Source: Vespula vulgaris
Taxonomy: Eukaryota > Arthropoda > Insecta > Hymenoptera > Vespidae
Direction of reading: 5' to 3'
DNA length: 64,000 bases
Assembly: GCF_905475345.1 (NCBI RefSeq)
Contig: NC_066587.1
Location: 17,855,058 to 17,919,057 of the forward strand
This document shows, in pieces, positions 24,351-35,208 of this stretch. The first letter of the stretch is position 1, and each line of letters starts with the position of its first letter. Both the position numbers and the translations under genes were made by a program. The notes beneath the pieces were generated by a model. That model had not been told where the DNA came from. It saw nothing but the letters and a program-made list of their open reading frames with translations, and did not search any database.

Positions 24351-25359
24351 TATATTTGAATTCGTTAAGAAACCCTTTCGTTCCGGATTTTAATCGATTT
24401 AAAAAACGTAAGGAAATTAAGTCGTCAAATATATTTACTTTTTGCATCGACGATATTGGAATTGACGAGTTGACGAATTTGACAAATTATACGACCATCC
24501 TTCATATATTCTTACTTAGAATATACGTGAACTATACTTTATATACATACATACGTGTCAGCATACATACGTGAATATTTGAATATTTGAGAAGGAATCA
24601 TATCGTTGTTGGTACGTGCCAATTTTGGTTTCGACTTTTGGTACCAAAGAGAGAGAGAAAGAGAGATATATATATATATAGATATAGAGATAGAGAGATA
24701 GAGAGAGAAAGAGGTATGGTTTGTACAGGTCATGTTGCGGTATGTAACACAACGAATTTTGTCAGATGTTTCTAGTCGAATACGTATTGCTGCTTTTACC
24801 AAAGGTATCGAAGGTCATAGCTTAGCAAGAATAGGGACCGACCATTCAGTCTGTGAAGCTTTGTCCGACAACTTGGACGAATTCGGAAACGTTTCTCTCT
24901 CTCTCTCTCTCTCTTTATATATATGTCTCTGTCTCTCTTTCTCTCTTCCTCTTCCTCTTTCTCTTTTAACGAGCGAATCGGCCACGCGTGGAATTACAAG
25001 CGACCCAGTTCGCACGCGAGATCGACGTAATTGTCTGTACGAAGAGAGCCCTCTCCCTTTTACCACCTACCTCTGCTATATCTACTATCTTTCTACCTAT
25101 CTACCTATCTACCTACCTACCTACCTACCTACCTACCTACCTACCTACCTACCTAAACCCTTCGATCGAAGTACCAAGAGAAAGAGAGCAAAGAGGGTGG
25201 ACGTTCGTAACTGCTGATTCGACTCCAAGAATCATTCCGCTCTATTAAACGTCGACCTTGTGATTTTCACCGTAAGAAAATTCTGTTCCCCTTGGGATAG
25301 TAATAAAAACCGTTTTTATTCTTAACGTTACCTAATAATTACGTTTAATCGAAGGAGAG

Positions 25360-25406
<47 letters not shown>

Positions 25407-25830
25407 AAGAGAGAGAGGGATATAGAAAGAGAGAAATATACCGTGCATAAAAATTTACATTTCGATTCGTTTCCGATATAGTCCCTCGTTAAAATTTGTC
25501 GTCGTTGCTGTTTTCTTGTCTTTTTTTGAAAAAAGGAGAGAAAAAGAAACGCAAACAGCAAAATAACAAATAGTTATACGCGCGTACTCGTGCGAAAAGA
25601 AATGTGTGCGATCTGTAAGATGGATCCAATTCGGATTTTTGAAACAGTACGTATAAAAGCTTACGCGATGTGTAATATGAATCGAACTATAGTGGAGTCG
25701 GTTGTCGACGTTTGGAAGCTCCGGGGAAATCTCGGTGAGCATCGCCAGTACACCGAAATTCCCAAGTCACTTGCAAGACATAAGGTAACATTCTGTGGAT
25801 ACATCTGCGAATGACCAGTACACGTAAGAG
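24351..25830. other. Mixed unique sequence with GATA, CT and CTAC tracts
   Basis: Unique AT-rich sequence covers 24351-24640, then GA/(TA)/GATA at 24648-24712 and unique sequence at 24715-24890. CT/TA tracts lie at 24894-24965, (CTAC/CTAT)n at about 25085-25155, and (GAAA)n near 25357-25400. A unique island lies at 25600-25820. Frames at 24732-25217 and 25590-25814 start in unique sequence but show no domain. Confidence 0.45.
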
Positions 25831-25836
25831 AGAAAT

Positions 25837-25897
<61 letters not shown>

Positions 25898-25912
25898 ATA
25901 ATGGCAATGAAA

Positions 25913-25943
<31 letters not shown>
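25831..25943. repeat. GA array facing a CT array (foldback)
   Basis: A (GA)n array of about 60 bp (25831-25893) is followed after roughly 25 bp by a (CT)n array (25916-25943). The two arrays are complementary, so single-stranded DNA or RNA could form a stem of about 28 bp with a short loop. Confidence 0.75.
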
Positions 25944-25950
<7 letters not shown>

Positions 25951-26490
25951 AATAATACCTATTTGTATGTTTGTAAATTAGAAATCATTACAAGGATACG
26001 TGATTATCGTTTCTATTTTGGATATCCTTATCAATCGAACTATTATATTAATTATATCTGTCGAACTTGATCTTTATATAATATCCAACGATCGAACGAA
26101 ATCGTCGGAATTGTTTCCAAAGTGATTACTATATACGAAGCGTTTCGTATGTAGGATTATTCGAAGGTATGATATAGGGTAGTAGGATCGAGATGATGCT
26201 TTCTCAAATCATGGATCCAGGAAAATATATATATATACATGTACGTATATGTGTATATATATATACATACATATATATATATAATATATTAAGAGATAAA
26301 TTTTGGTGCTAGGAGGATATATAGATCGTATCATAATCCATCAATTTCTCTACCCCGACAGAGTCCATCTATTACTTCTCGCGTTGCCTCGAAGCATCGC
26401 CGTTCCGAAACACGAGCTTTACAACTCGGCTTATCTTGTAGGAGATACTTGCTAGGTGGCAATAGAAGAGGCAACTTGGTTGAAGGTGTA
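25944..26490. other. AT-rich sequence and a unique island
   Basis: AT-rich with a TA/ACAT tract at 26227-26290. About 26330-26480 is a compact non-repetitive island including CTTATCT (GATA-type) near 26430. No gene. Confidence 0.5.
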
Positions 26491-26494
26491 CTTT

Positions 26495-26572
26495 CCATCT
26501 CTCTCTCTCTCTCTCTCTCTCTCCCTCTCTCTCTAGCATTAGAGAAAGAGAGAGAAAGAGAGAGAGATGGAG
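26495..26572. repeat. CT/GA perfect-type foldback
   Basis: A CT tract (about 26498-26535) is followed almost directly by a GA tract (about 26541-26567). The centre reads TCTCTAGCATTAGAGA, so the stem closes on a four-base loop. Expected stem is about 30 bp with few mismatches. Confidence 0.75.
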
Positions 26573-26693
26573 ATACTATCTCAAATATTCTATAGAACGT
26601 TTCGTCGAAAGCATCACGCGGTATTCTATCTCTGAAAGCTAGAAAGAGAGAAACTGAGAGAAAGAAAGAGACAGAGAGAAAGATAGAGAGAAA

Positions 26694-26745
26694 GAATTGG
26701 CGATAAAAGGCGCTCGTTATCGGTCTCTCACCATGATCGTTTCAC
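26694..26745 (+). repeat. Dispersed repeat, copy 1
   Basis: This 52-bp segment matches 29940-29991 at 45 of 52 positions with no gaps, starting GAATTGGCGATAAAAGG and ending ATCGTTTCAC. Both copies follow a GA/GAAA tract and both are in plus orientation, 3.2 kb apart. Outside the 52 bp the two loci diverge, except for the purine tract. Likely a fragment of an interspersed repeat or a conserved short element. It falls in the start of a plus frame (26697-26972) whose later part is Arg repeat. Confidence 0.7.
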
Positions 26746-28780
26746 GGGAGTCCGTTTTTCGTCGTTTTCGTCGGCTCGCACGCTCGATCGGTCTTTATTC
26801 GGCGGCAATGAGTGGCTCGGTTAATGGGTTGAGAAGAAGAAGAACTAAAAGAAGAAGGAGGAGGAAGAGGAGGAGGAGGAGGAGGAGGAGGAAGAGGAGA
26901 AGGAAGTGGAAGGAGATAGAAGAAGTAAGGAGAGGTAAGAGAGCCGTTTCTCCGTCACAATCTTACGGTTGACGCTGGCCACTTTACAGATTGCCTTCGA
27001 GAAGTAAGCCGTTAAAGACGCCCTTCCTCCCTCCCCCTCCCCCTCCTCTTCCTCTCTTCTCGTGCCATACAGAAGATGTTTTTAAGAACCTAAAAAAGGA
27101 GGAGAGGGGTAGCCGGTCGGCAACAACCTAAAAGGATTACGACCGACTGACTGGCTTGACCACGCGCGAACGAGACACAAATTTTTGTGTTTCTTTTTTT
27201 TTTTTTTGTTTTTTGTTTTCGTCTTTTTAAAGGAGTAGAAGTCAGGGAATGAGTCAGAGAAAGAGAAAGAAAAAGAAAGAGGGTGAGAGAGATGATCTTT
27301 TTAAGAGTAGAAATCAGAACGCTTATCATCGTTAACGAGAGACTGGCTAAGAAGGACTCGTTCGTTTTACTACGAATTCCATTGTGACTTCGTTGTTCTT
27401 CATTGTTGTCAATCTTTCTTCCTTCCTTTCTTCTTTCCATGGAATGCACGAGGATTATTCGTTCCTCGGTAAATGTCCACCATTTTTATTTCTAACCTTT
27501 TGCGGGAACGAAGATAATATTGGTATAATGGACGAATGGATAACACTACCGAAGAGTGGAAGATAGTTTTTACTCGGTGCTTTCTTTCGTTCGGCTTTCT
27601 ACCTTTTAAAAGGGGACTCTTTGCCTCGAGGCGTCAAAATTGAACATATATATACATACATATATGTATTATACAATATATATATATATATTATACAATA
27701 CATATATATATTTATATACATACATATGTACATATATATATGTATATACATTTCGATGGATCTCTCTTACTCTCGTTCGCTCGGTTCGATGTTTACTACC
27801 AACTAAGTCCTTACCTTCGACTAATTTCCTATCATTTGTCGAGCTATCTTGGAAAACGCGAACCGATTTGTAAGCGAGTGAGGTTAAAAGACGTTTTCGT
27901 CGTTTGCTACCAGAAAACTCGAAGAATTCTTCTTCTTCTTCTTCGTCGTCGTTTAAATGACGTCATCTTCTTCTCCTTCTCCTTCTTCTTCTTCCTTTTC
28001 TTCTTACATTTACGTATACGTACTTACCTATCTCTTCGCTTCTATTTAATTCTTTTCAAACGTTTCAACCGATCGTTTCCCTTCACGATCATTCAAAACG
28101 ATTTAACTTACGTCTGCCAAATTATATGAAACTTTTTAACGAGATAATTATTATCCTCTAACGAATGGTTTACCTCTAACGATTCTTCTCGTAACAATTT
28201 ATATTTTCCTTTTCTTCTACCATCCCTTTTGATAACATGTTTTTAAAGAGATCCCATTTATATACCTTCGCATGATATATCGTAACAATAACAATCGTTA
28301 ATTAACACCTCGTTAATGAACCAGTCTCTATTTCTAATTTAATAACATTCTTTTCCTTACTTCCTTTTTTAATCTCTTTTCCTTCTGCTTTTGATTTTAA
28401 CGAATGTACCAGGCCGTACTATTTTCTCTTTTTTCTTTCTTCCTCATCGTTGTTTGCGAGGAGTAAGCTTTTAAAAAGTCTCCTCGTTCATACCTCTTCC
28501 AGTTTTCGCTTAATACGATCGTATATACTCGTGTTTACGCTTAGACCGAACAAATTCACCGATTGATTTTTATCCCGCAAAACTTTTTTTCCTTTTTCTT
28601 TCTTCTTTTTTTCTCTTTTTTTTTTGTTTTTAATAACGATCAACAAGACGATTTATTAAAAGTAACTCTGAGAAATCTTCTCGGAGTCGTAATTAAGTTC
28701 GTCGAAAGTTTTTGAAATACTCATTAATTCGGAACGAGTTACTGCAGTAATTTGGTAAGTACCCAATGTTGTAAAACGGA
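26746..28780. other. Non-coding stretch with purine triplets and TA tracts
   Basis: A GGA/GAA triplet tract covers about 26832-26935 (poly-Arg/Lys/Glu), with C-rich pyrimidine at 27025-27060. A unique stretch covers 27330-27640, with an ACATAT-type tract at 27655-27750. TTC triplets lie near 27928-27990, and AT-rich sequence with T tracts runs to 28780. Frames are repeat-driven or lack domains. Confidence 0.5.
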
Positions 28781-29600
28781 CGGTGAAAATAAAATCACTG
28801 GGATATTATTTCAAAAGCCGGTTTCAACCGGCTGCTGTGTTAGTATCTTTTATTGCTCCGTGGAAAACAACGGATTCTAATATTCTAAGAGAGGCTAGTA
28901 AAATGCACGCTCGGTTTGCAGAGAGAATAATAGGTACTCGCCTATCATCGTTTCAAGACGTTAATGGACCCGATACCATTGGGATCCTTCGAGGCTACCT
29001 TTTGCTTCGCAATCCCTTAGGCTACCTTTATGCTCGTGTGTCTACTCGTTCATTCGGATATATTTGCTCTCGGATATGCGTTTAATAATTTTCGAACGTT
29101 TCAAAATTCTATCGTTATCCTAAAAATCGTTATTACGTCGTAAAATTATTATCTCTTGTTATTATCGTTATTTTCTACTTTTCTCTTTTCGTCTCGTTCT
29201 ATTTCTTCTTCTTCTTCTTCTTCTTCTTCTTCTTTTTTTCTATTCGCGACGAGAATTAAATAAATCTCTTAGGAGGGATCGATCAAAGAAAAATTTGAGG
29301 CCGGCGTCGTTTGGAAATTTAAGGAATATCTATTATCTCATTAAGGACGCTTCGTCTTTTATTTATATCATCTTTCTTTTTCTTTTTCTTTTTTTTTCAC
29401 TACTACGTACGTATATCCGAGAGTATTGAATTAAGTAAGATCGGATGATATTAAACGATTTAAAATTTGGGAGTATTTTATATCGGTAGTTGAGATTGGT
29501 TGAATATATTTTTTGAATAAAATTATACAATATATTTATCGATGAAATTTACGATTATATCTTCATCGATATTAAATATTATTATACATGTATATCGATC
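28781..29600. other. Mostly unique stretch with one 100-codon frame
   Basis: A plus frame at 28783-29085 (beginning MKIKSLGYYFKSRFQPAAVL) is mixed in composition rather than repeat-derived, but shows no domain, signal peptide or splice logic I can support. Downstream is AT-rich sequence with (TTC)n near 29207-29233 and T tracts near 29380-29398. Confidence 0.3.
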
Positions 29601-29939
29601 GTTTATCCTTTCGTGAAATTCGAAATTGTTCTCTCTCTCTCTCTTTCTCTCTCTCTCATTCGATTGGTAATGAGAGGAGATTAGATATCGATTATGTTCG
29701 TGTAACGTTTCGTTGATGAAAACGGTATAGGTTTCCTATCATCGGAGCACGCCGACTTATTTCTCCTGATTGAGTAAGGAAATTTCGTAAGGTCAGATCG
29801 TCTCGAATCGCAATCTTTCGGAGCTTGAAATAGATACCTCAGGGCTACGATAGAAACGATAATAGATCGTTTTGGATAACATTTGAGGGAAAGAAATTAT
29901 CGAACGAAATTACGCGAACACGATAAAGATAGAAAGAAA
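29601..29939. other. AT-rich unique sequence before repeat copy 2
   Basis: A short CT tract at 29632-29657 is followed by non-repetitive sequence. About 29720-29870 shows mixed composition without a frame of note. Confidence 0.5.
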
Positions 29940-29999
29940 GAATCGGTGATAAAAGACGCTCGTTATAGATTTCTCACCATAATCGTTTCACCCTGTTTA
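29940..29999. mobile_element. Dispersed repeat, copy 2, with ACAGGGTG-type end
   Basis: Positions 29940-29991 are the second copy of the 52-bp repeat. Here it runs on to CACCCTGT (29989-29996), which on the minus strand reads ACAGGGTGAAACGATTATGG. That resembles ends of some insect interspersed repeats as I remember them. Copy 1 lacks this extension. No transposase remnant or target-site duplication was found. Confidence 0.35.
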
Positions 30000-30299
30000 T
30001 TTTTAATGAAATATTTTTTAATTTCTAAAGTATTTTGCTCATCGACGTTCGAGAGAATATTCAATATTTTTGATTTCCAAGACGATCATTTGAAAATGTT
30101 CGATGTTTCAAAGTTTCCCGTTATTTTGGTAATTAATCAATGAAATTAATCGTTCGATTAATTAAACGAACTCGTTGTTTCATTGCATCTAAATATCGTT
30201 AAAATAGAGTATATATGTATAATCGAGACGCGTGGCTTGTAAATCGTTCCATGGGAACGGGATTTTAGCGTTCCAAGTTTAAATGAATTTCTGAGAGAA

Positions 30300-30332
<33 letters not shown>

Positions 30333-31150
30333 AAGAGAAAGAGAGAAAGAGAACGAACCTTTGTAGGTGAGAGTAGAATTTGCTAATTCTCCGAGATTAT
30401 TGCCGTCGAATTTATTAGATTCGAATGTTCTCTTTCTTTTCTTTCCTTTTCTTTTTTTTTTCTTTGACTACCTCGACGAAAATTATTATACTTTCCTCGG
30501 TAACATTTTGTTAGAGAATATGCGTTGATAAGATCGATTATCGAAACAGATACTAACTGTGACTGAAAAAAAAATATATATATATATACTTACGTAGGAA
30601 ATTATGTCATTGTAAAATATATTTATTTTCTAACGAGGATTTTTATTATTAGAAAAGAAAATTAAATCTCGGACGTTTTTTTGTTTTACTGGTTACTACA
30701 AAGTATTTTATTTATTACACTGAGCATACTTACTTGTAAACGAGCAAGCCTATATTTTCACATTTATATCGAACTTTTCTATACCTCGATATGTTACAAG
30801 AACGTCGTCAATCGCATCAACAACAACAACAACAACGACGACAACGACAACAACATATGAATAATACATTTCAATTACTTCTCGTATGATCATCTATCTT
30901 CTTCTTCCTTTTTTACTTTTCAAGTCACTTACGTGTTACAAGAGAGAAAGAGGATATAAGTAAGAGTGTAATAGTTCGAGCCGCGCGTGTGAAATTTTTA
31001 TTATCGTATCGAGAGAGTGAGAGAGACAGAGAGACAGAAAGAAAGAGTCGAGAGACAACCAAAGACAGATAGAGACAGACTCGGAGAGTGATAGAGAGAA
31101 ATAAAGAGTGAAAAAGAGGGGAGAGGAGAGAGAGAGAAGGATATTGCATC
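30000..31150. other. AT-rich stretch with homeodomain-type motifs and GA tracts
   Basis: A homeodomain-site cluster lies at 30129-30165 (separate entry). TA/GA tracts lie at 30302-30350, T-rich sequence near 30430-30465, and CAA/CGA triplets at about 30818-30855. GA-rich sequence covers 31010-31140. No gene is supported. Confidence 0.5.
30129..30165. promoter_or_regulatory. Homeodomain-type site cluster with 20-bp palindrome
   Basis: Within 37 bp there are several TAAT/ATTA cores and a perfect dyad AATTAATCG-TT-CGATTAATT at 30144-30163. TAATTAATCAATG precedes it, and such sites suit paired or composite homeodomain binding. Function is inferred from the motif alone. Confidence 0.3.
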
Positions 31151-31380
31151 GCGTCCCCGCGTGTGTGTCCATTTTACCGTGGTAACCGCCAATTGTGGCG
31201 GTACTTTGCGAGCCGTTTGGAAAACCGCAGAAGCTAGACTGCGGGGAACCACGCAATCTGTCGTTCCTGAGGGTTCAGGCACATACAATGCCAAATGCAA
31301 AATGATTTTCGTTAGTCTTTTACCGGTCGATTGGTCAGAGAAATTTCTCAAGTATTTAGGAGACTATGTTTAACTATGTA
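31151..31380. promoter_or_regulatory. GC-richer unique island with two adjacent dyads
   Basis: About 230 bp of non-repetitive sequence between a GA tract and a (CTAT)n tract. It opens with TTACC-GT-GGTAA at 31174-31185, abutting ACCGCCA-ATTG-TGGCGGT at 31185-31202. A 70-codon plus frame (31161-31373) and a longer minus frame (31001-31351) cross it. Neither has a recognisable domain, so a regulatory element is as likely as an exon. Confidence 0.3.
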
Positions 31381-33597
31381 TCTATTTATCTATCGATTTA
31401 CCTATCTATCTATCTATCTATCTATCTATCTGTCTGTCTATTTCGATTCAAGAGAGACAAAGATAGCGAAGAGAAATAGGGGGTAGGAGAGAGAAACGGA
31501 ATCGATTCTTATACACCATTAAATAAGTATCGATACCATTCGCTAGAAAGAAGAAGCATTAACATCGTAAAATGGTCGTTCAATCAGGAAACTTTCTATA
31601 AAACTTTTATAACCATGGTCCTGGTTTTTATGACGTTTCAAACGATTTCATAGCTACCCCTTCTTCGTCTTCGTCGTCTTCGTCGTCTTCTTTTTTTCTT
31701 TTTCTTGGAATATCATAGCGTTCAGATATTGTATATGATTTATGCTGTATCACTGAGGAGGTGATTTCTTAGTATAGGTGATAACGTCGCTACGTTCCCT
31801 CGTAACGTTTCCTTGAAATTTATTCTCAAAGCAACAGCATCCTCTACTATCTTTCGGAATACGAATTTTAGCCGATAGTGAGTTAATGCCGTTTTATTTT
31901 CTTTTCTTTTTTCCCTTTTCCTTTTCTCTTTCTTTTTTCTCTTCCTTCTTTCTCTTGTTTGCTTATTCGTTCGAAATAAAATAAAAACGATATGCCGATA
32001 AAAGTAAGATAGTAAGGAGGAGAGAAAGAGAGAGAGAGAGAGAGAGATGACGTTGATGATGATGATAGATAACGTCGCATTGCATTAGTTACAGAAAATG
32101 ATGAAAAAAAAAAAAGAAAAATATTTAATATCGCGATAGAAGTCGCATAATAGTAAACCCTTCTAATCTTTCAAACGCAAAGAATTTCTCATTGCTAGAA
32201 GCATTGTAGCATGTAGAGAAAGAGAAAAGGAAAGAGAAAAAGAGAGAGAGAGAGAGAGAGAGACTATTAAAAGACTAAACACCGAGGCGCGAGGAAGGGT
32301 GAAAGTAATTAGGAAAGTGAGATCGTCGCAAGTGATTATCACGATTGGAATCTCTTGCGAAGTAATCCTCGAGGCTTAACTCGGGCTAAAAGATTTACAT
32401 AATCCGTTGAAAGACAGAACGAAATTCAACGTCGTGTTATTCTTAGGAGAAGATGTGTGTGTGTATATGTGTGTGTGTATATACATAACAAACAACGATT
32501 TATCTCGAGTCAAGAATAAAACATATATATATATATATATATTCTCCTTACTTCTTTGTTTCTTCTTTCTTTTTCTTTTTTCTTTTTTCTTTTTTCTTTT
32601 TCTTTTACTTTTATTTTCCTAATCTCGATTTCTCGAATTTCTCAAGCGATTTTACGGAATGCAATTTCGTTATATCTTATTTTATTTTATTTTATTTTGT
32701 TTTGTTTTGTTTTCTATATATTCTTCTTTTCTATATCCTCTTTCATTTCTTCTTTGTCATTTACAATTGATAGCGCTATATATATCGATATCAACATCTT
32801 TTTCCTTGGGTAACTCGTTACAACCATCTCGTTCGTATCAACGGTCATTGGAAGGCAAAAGTGCGATAGACGAAGTTGTTTCAAGAAGTACTCTAGAGAA
32901 ACTCGACTAGAAGGGCTCAGGTCCCTTCGTGCCTGAGCCAGAAAGGAATAATCGTTTCGTAAAAGTGCCTCGTCTCTTTACGTTCCACGAAATTCCATTA
33001 GACGTTCGGTCTCTATAATATTTAAGAGCTGGTCGTATATAAAACGTTATATACCTGATATACTATACTATATTATCCACACACACATATATATATTATC
33101 TACGTATAATGGATAATACGGGAAAAGAGAATTTTTTTCTTTTTTCTTTTCCTCTTTTTCCTTTTTCCATACGTATTTATTCATCAACAAATTACTATTC
33201 TATATATATATATATATATATACATATATATTTTTTTTTTAGAAGAGGTAGGATAGCGGGAAAAAGAAAGAGAAAAAAAAATAATTCCACTTGGGTCGAA
33301 ATTTGATATTTGTCATTACGTACTAGCTAGGAAGAGATATAGATATAGGTATAGATACGTACATACATACACACATATAATGTATATATTTATACACACA
33401 TACACATCAATTTGAAATGGAAAATATTTTTCTCTAAAAGCCACTTCGATTTTCTACACAGTTTGGATACAGAGTCATTACCTACCGTGTATGTACCTAT
33501 ATAATAATACAAATTCGGTTGACTACACACACACACCCACCTTCACATTATATTAATATATATATATTTTGGTGTAGTAGGCGATGCAGTGGAGCGC
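31381..33597. other. AT-rich non-coding stretch with CTAT, CT/GA and TA tracts
   Basis: (CTAT)n covers about 31379-31441, TTC/GTC triplets 31662-31690, GA 32025-32047, and GA 32222-32263. (TA)n lies at 32522-32541, T-rich sequence at 32560-32620, (TTTTA)/(TTTTG)n at 32678-32712, and (TA)n at 33201-33230. Small unique islands lie at 32280-32450 and 32810-33010. No gene. Confidence 0.6.
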
Positions 33598-33797
33598 ATT
33601 TTGCATAGAAAATCGGATACGAGCTTATTGTGACAGTATCTATAGAGTAGTACGGTTGGATGCTAAACGGGAATACTCAAGCTCGTTGTGACCGAACACG
33701 AACGGCCCACCACCGGTCGCGCGAATGTGCTTCGACACGAAAGAGGAAATTCAAGCATATTGTGACTACATGCTCGATACTCGTAGTGCATCGTCGT
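33598..33797. promoter_or_regulatory. Unique island with a threefold RAGC-N3-TTGTGAC motif
   Basis: GAGCTTATTGTGAC (33621-33634), AAGCTCGTTGTGAC (33679-33692) and AAGCATATTGTGAC (33753-33766) repeat in the same orientation at spacings of 58 and 74 bp. The intervening DNA is not obviously repeated. This suggests either clustered binding sites for one factor or a very decayed tandem repeat. Confidence 0.4.
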
Positions 33798-33798
33798 G

Positions 33799-33854
<56 letters not shown>

Positions 33855-33962
33855 CGTCGTCGTCGTCGTCGTCGTCGTTGTTGTTGTTGTTGTTGTTGTT
33901 GTTATTGTTGTTGCCGTTGTTGTTGTCGTTGCTACTACTATTACTACTACTACTACTGTTAC
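33798..33962. repeat. Compound GTA-GTC-GTT triplet array
   Basis: A run of GTA units to about 33853 switches cleanly to GTC (33854-33876), then GTT (33877-33902), then mixed TTG/TCG and CTA triplets. This generates all the poly-Val, poly-Ser/Arg/Cys and poly-Asn/Asp frames between 33660 and 34115; none is called coding. Confidence 0.85.
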
Positions 33963-34560
33963 CAGTTCTGTTGCTGTTGCTACAGCAACGTGCTCGAAGA
34001 TATTCGAGTATTTTGCGAACGACGACCAAAGTGGGCCGTATTCGCATTATCTGGATTAACTAATGCTTATCTTTTACTCACGAGAACGCATACGTATAAC
34101 CCGTACTTGAACTAAGATCGACTTTTCTTTCTCTATATATTATATATGTATTGTGTGTGTGTGTGTATTTTTTTATCTCTTTCTGTTTTTCATTCTTTCT
34201 CGTTTCGAATCGTATATTTTCCTCTAAGCAGATTATTTTTTAGGATTAATATTATTTCGTTTTCCTTCTTTCTTTTCTTTTTATTTTTCTTTTATTATCA
34301 TTATTTATTTTTTTTTTTCTTTTCTTTCCATTTACATATACACACGTCCATATTATGATCTACGAAACTCGACAAAATTAATACGTGTAGATATTTGTAA
34401 TATTCGGTGTATCTACTTAATAAACGTCACTGTGGTTTTTTTTTCTTTTCCTCTTACAAATTCCAATGAATTTAAAGATAACAAGAACGAACGATAAGAT
34501 ATATATATATATATATACATACGTACACACACACACACACATAAACACACATATATGAAA
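33963..34560. other. Short unique piece then T-rich sequence
   Basis: 33963-34120 is mixed and includes GGATTAACTAATG near 34052. The remainder is T-rich, with (GT)n near 34152-34167, (TA)n near 34500-34517 and (CA)n near 34526-34550. No gene. Confidence 0.5.
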
Positions 34561-34860
34561 GAGAAAAAGAGTATGGTAAATTGCATGTCGGGCAAAGTGG
34601 ATTGTCGTGCGTCTTCTGGAGCGGCTTCTATTGGGGGCGCCAGACGACAGCCGGTGAGCGAGAGGAGAGGCCACTTAACCGCTATCGAAACACGCATTAT
34701 CAATCTTCTCGGCGGCTACAAGGAGCTTGTTCGAGTAATTGCAAGGATACATAAAGAGCGAGAGAACGAGAGAGAGAGCGAGAGAGAAAGAAATAGTGTG
34801 AGAGCGAGAGAAAGATCTATACGCGAAGCAGTTTCGAGAAGTACTCGTGCGACATGACTG
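34561..34860. other. GC-richer unique island
   Basis: Non-repetitive from 34575 to 34755, then a GA-rich tract. A plus frame at 34555-34857 (includes RRQPVSERRGHLTAIETRII) and minus frames at 34413-34703 both cross it. With good openness on both strands and no domain, I do not call a gene. It contains GGGGGCGCCAG near 34633, a weak partial match to CTCF-type sites. Confidence 0.3.
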
Positions 34861-35175
34861 CTTGAGAAACGTGAAGAGGACTTCGAGAGAAGTCTTCGTG
34901 TACCACCAACTCGCGATCGTTTTCTCGATTATCGATATATTCGAGACTAACAACAAAAAACGAAAAAAACAGAAGAAAGAACAAAAAATCTCTCTTGTCG
35001 CCCAAGACTGCGGACTCGACTTCTTACTACTCCCACTTTTATTTACGTTCAACCCGATCGTCTACAACAAACACGAATGTGTTCCTTTCTTTTTCCTCTT
35101 CTCTTTCTTCTTCGATTTATTTATTTATTTATTTGTTTGCTTTTTTCTTTTCCTTTTTTTCTTTCCTTCCTTCCT

Positions 35176-35208
<33 letters not shown>

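Noticed and set aside
28783..29085. 100-codon plus frame of mixed composition
   Set aside because: No recognisable domain, no clear splice sites, and such a length is expected by chance in 64 kb of low-stop sequence. It is noted in the features only as a frame.
31161..31373. 70-codon plus frame in a GC-richer island
   Set aside because: The minus strand is also open across the island and no family is recognised. The dyads make a regulatory explanation equally good.
33660..34115. 151-codon frame with poly-Ser and Cys, plus poly-Val and poly-Asn frames
   Set aside because: These are readings of the GTA/GTC/GTT array; the antisense frame is equally open.
34633..34643. GGGGGCGCCAG as a CTCF site
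   Set aside because: Matches only the GGCGCC centre; the flanking positions do not fit insect CTCF preferences well.
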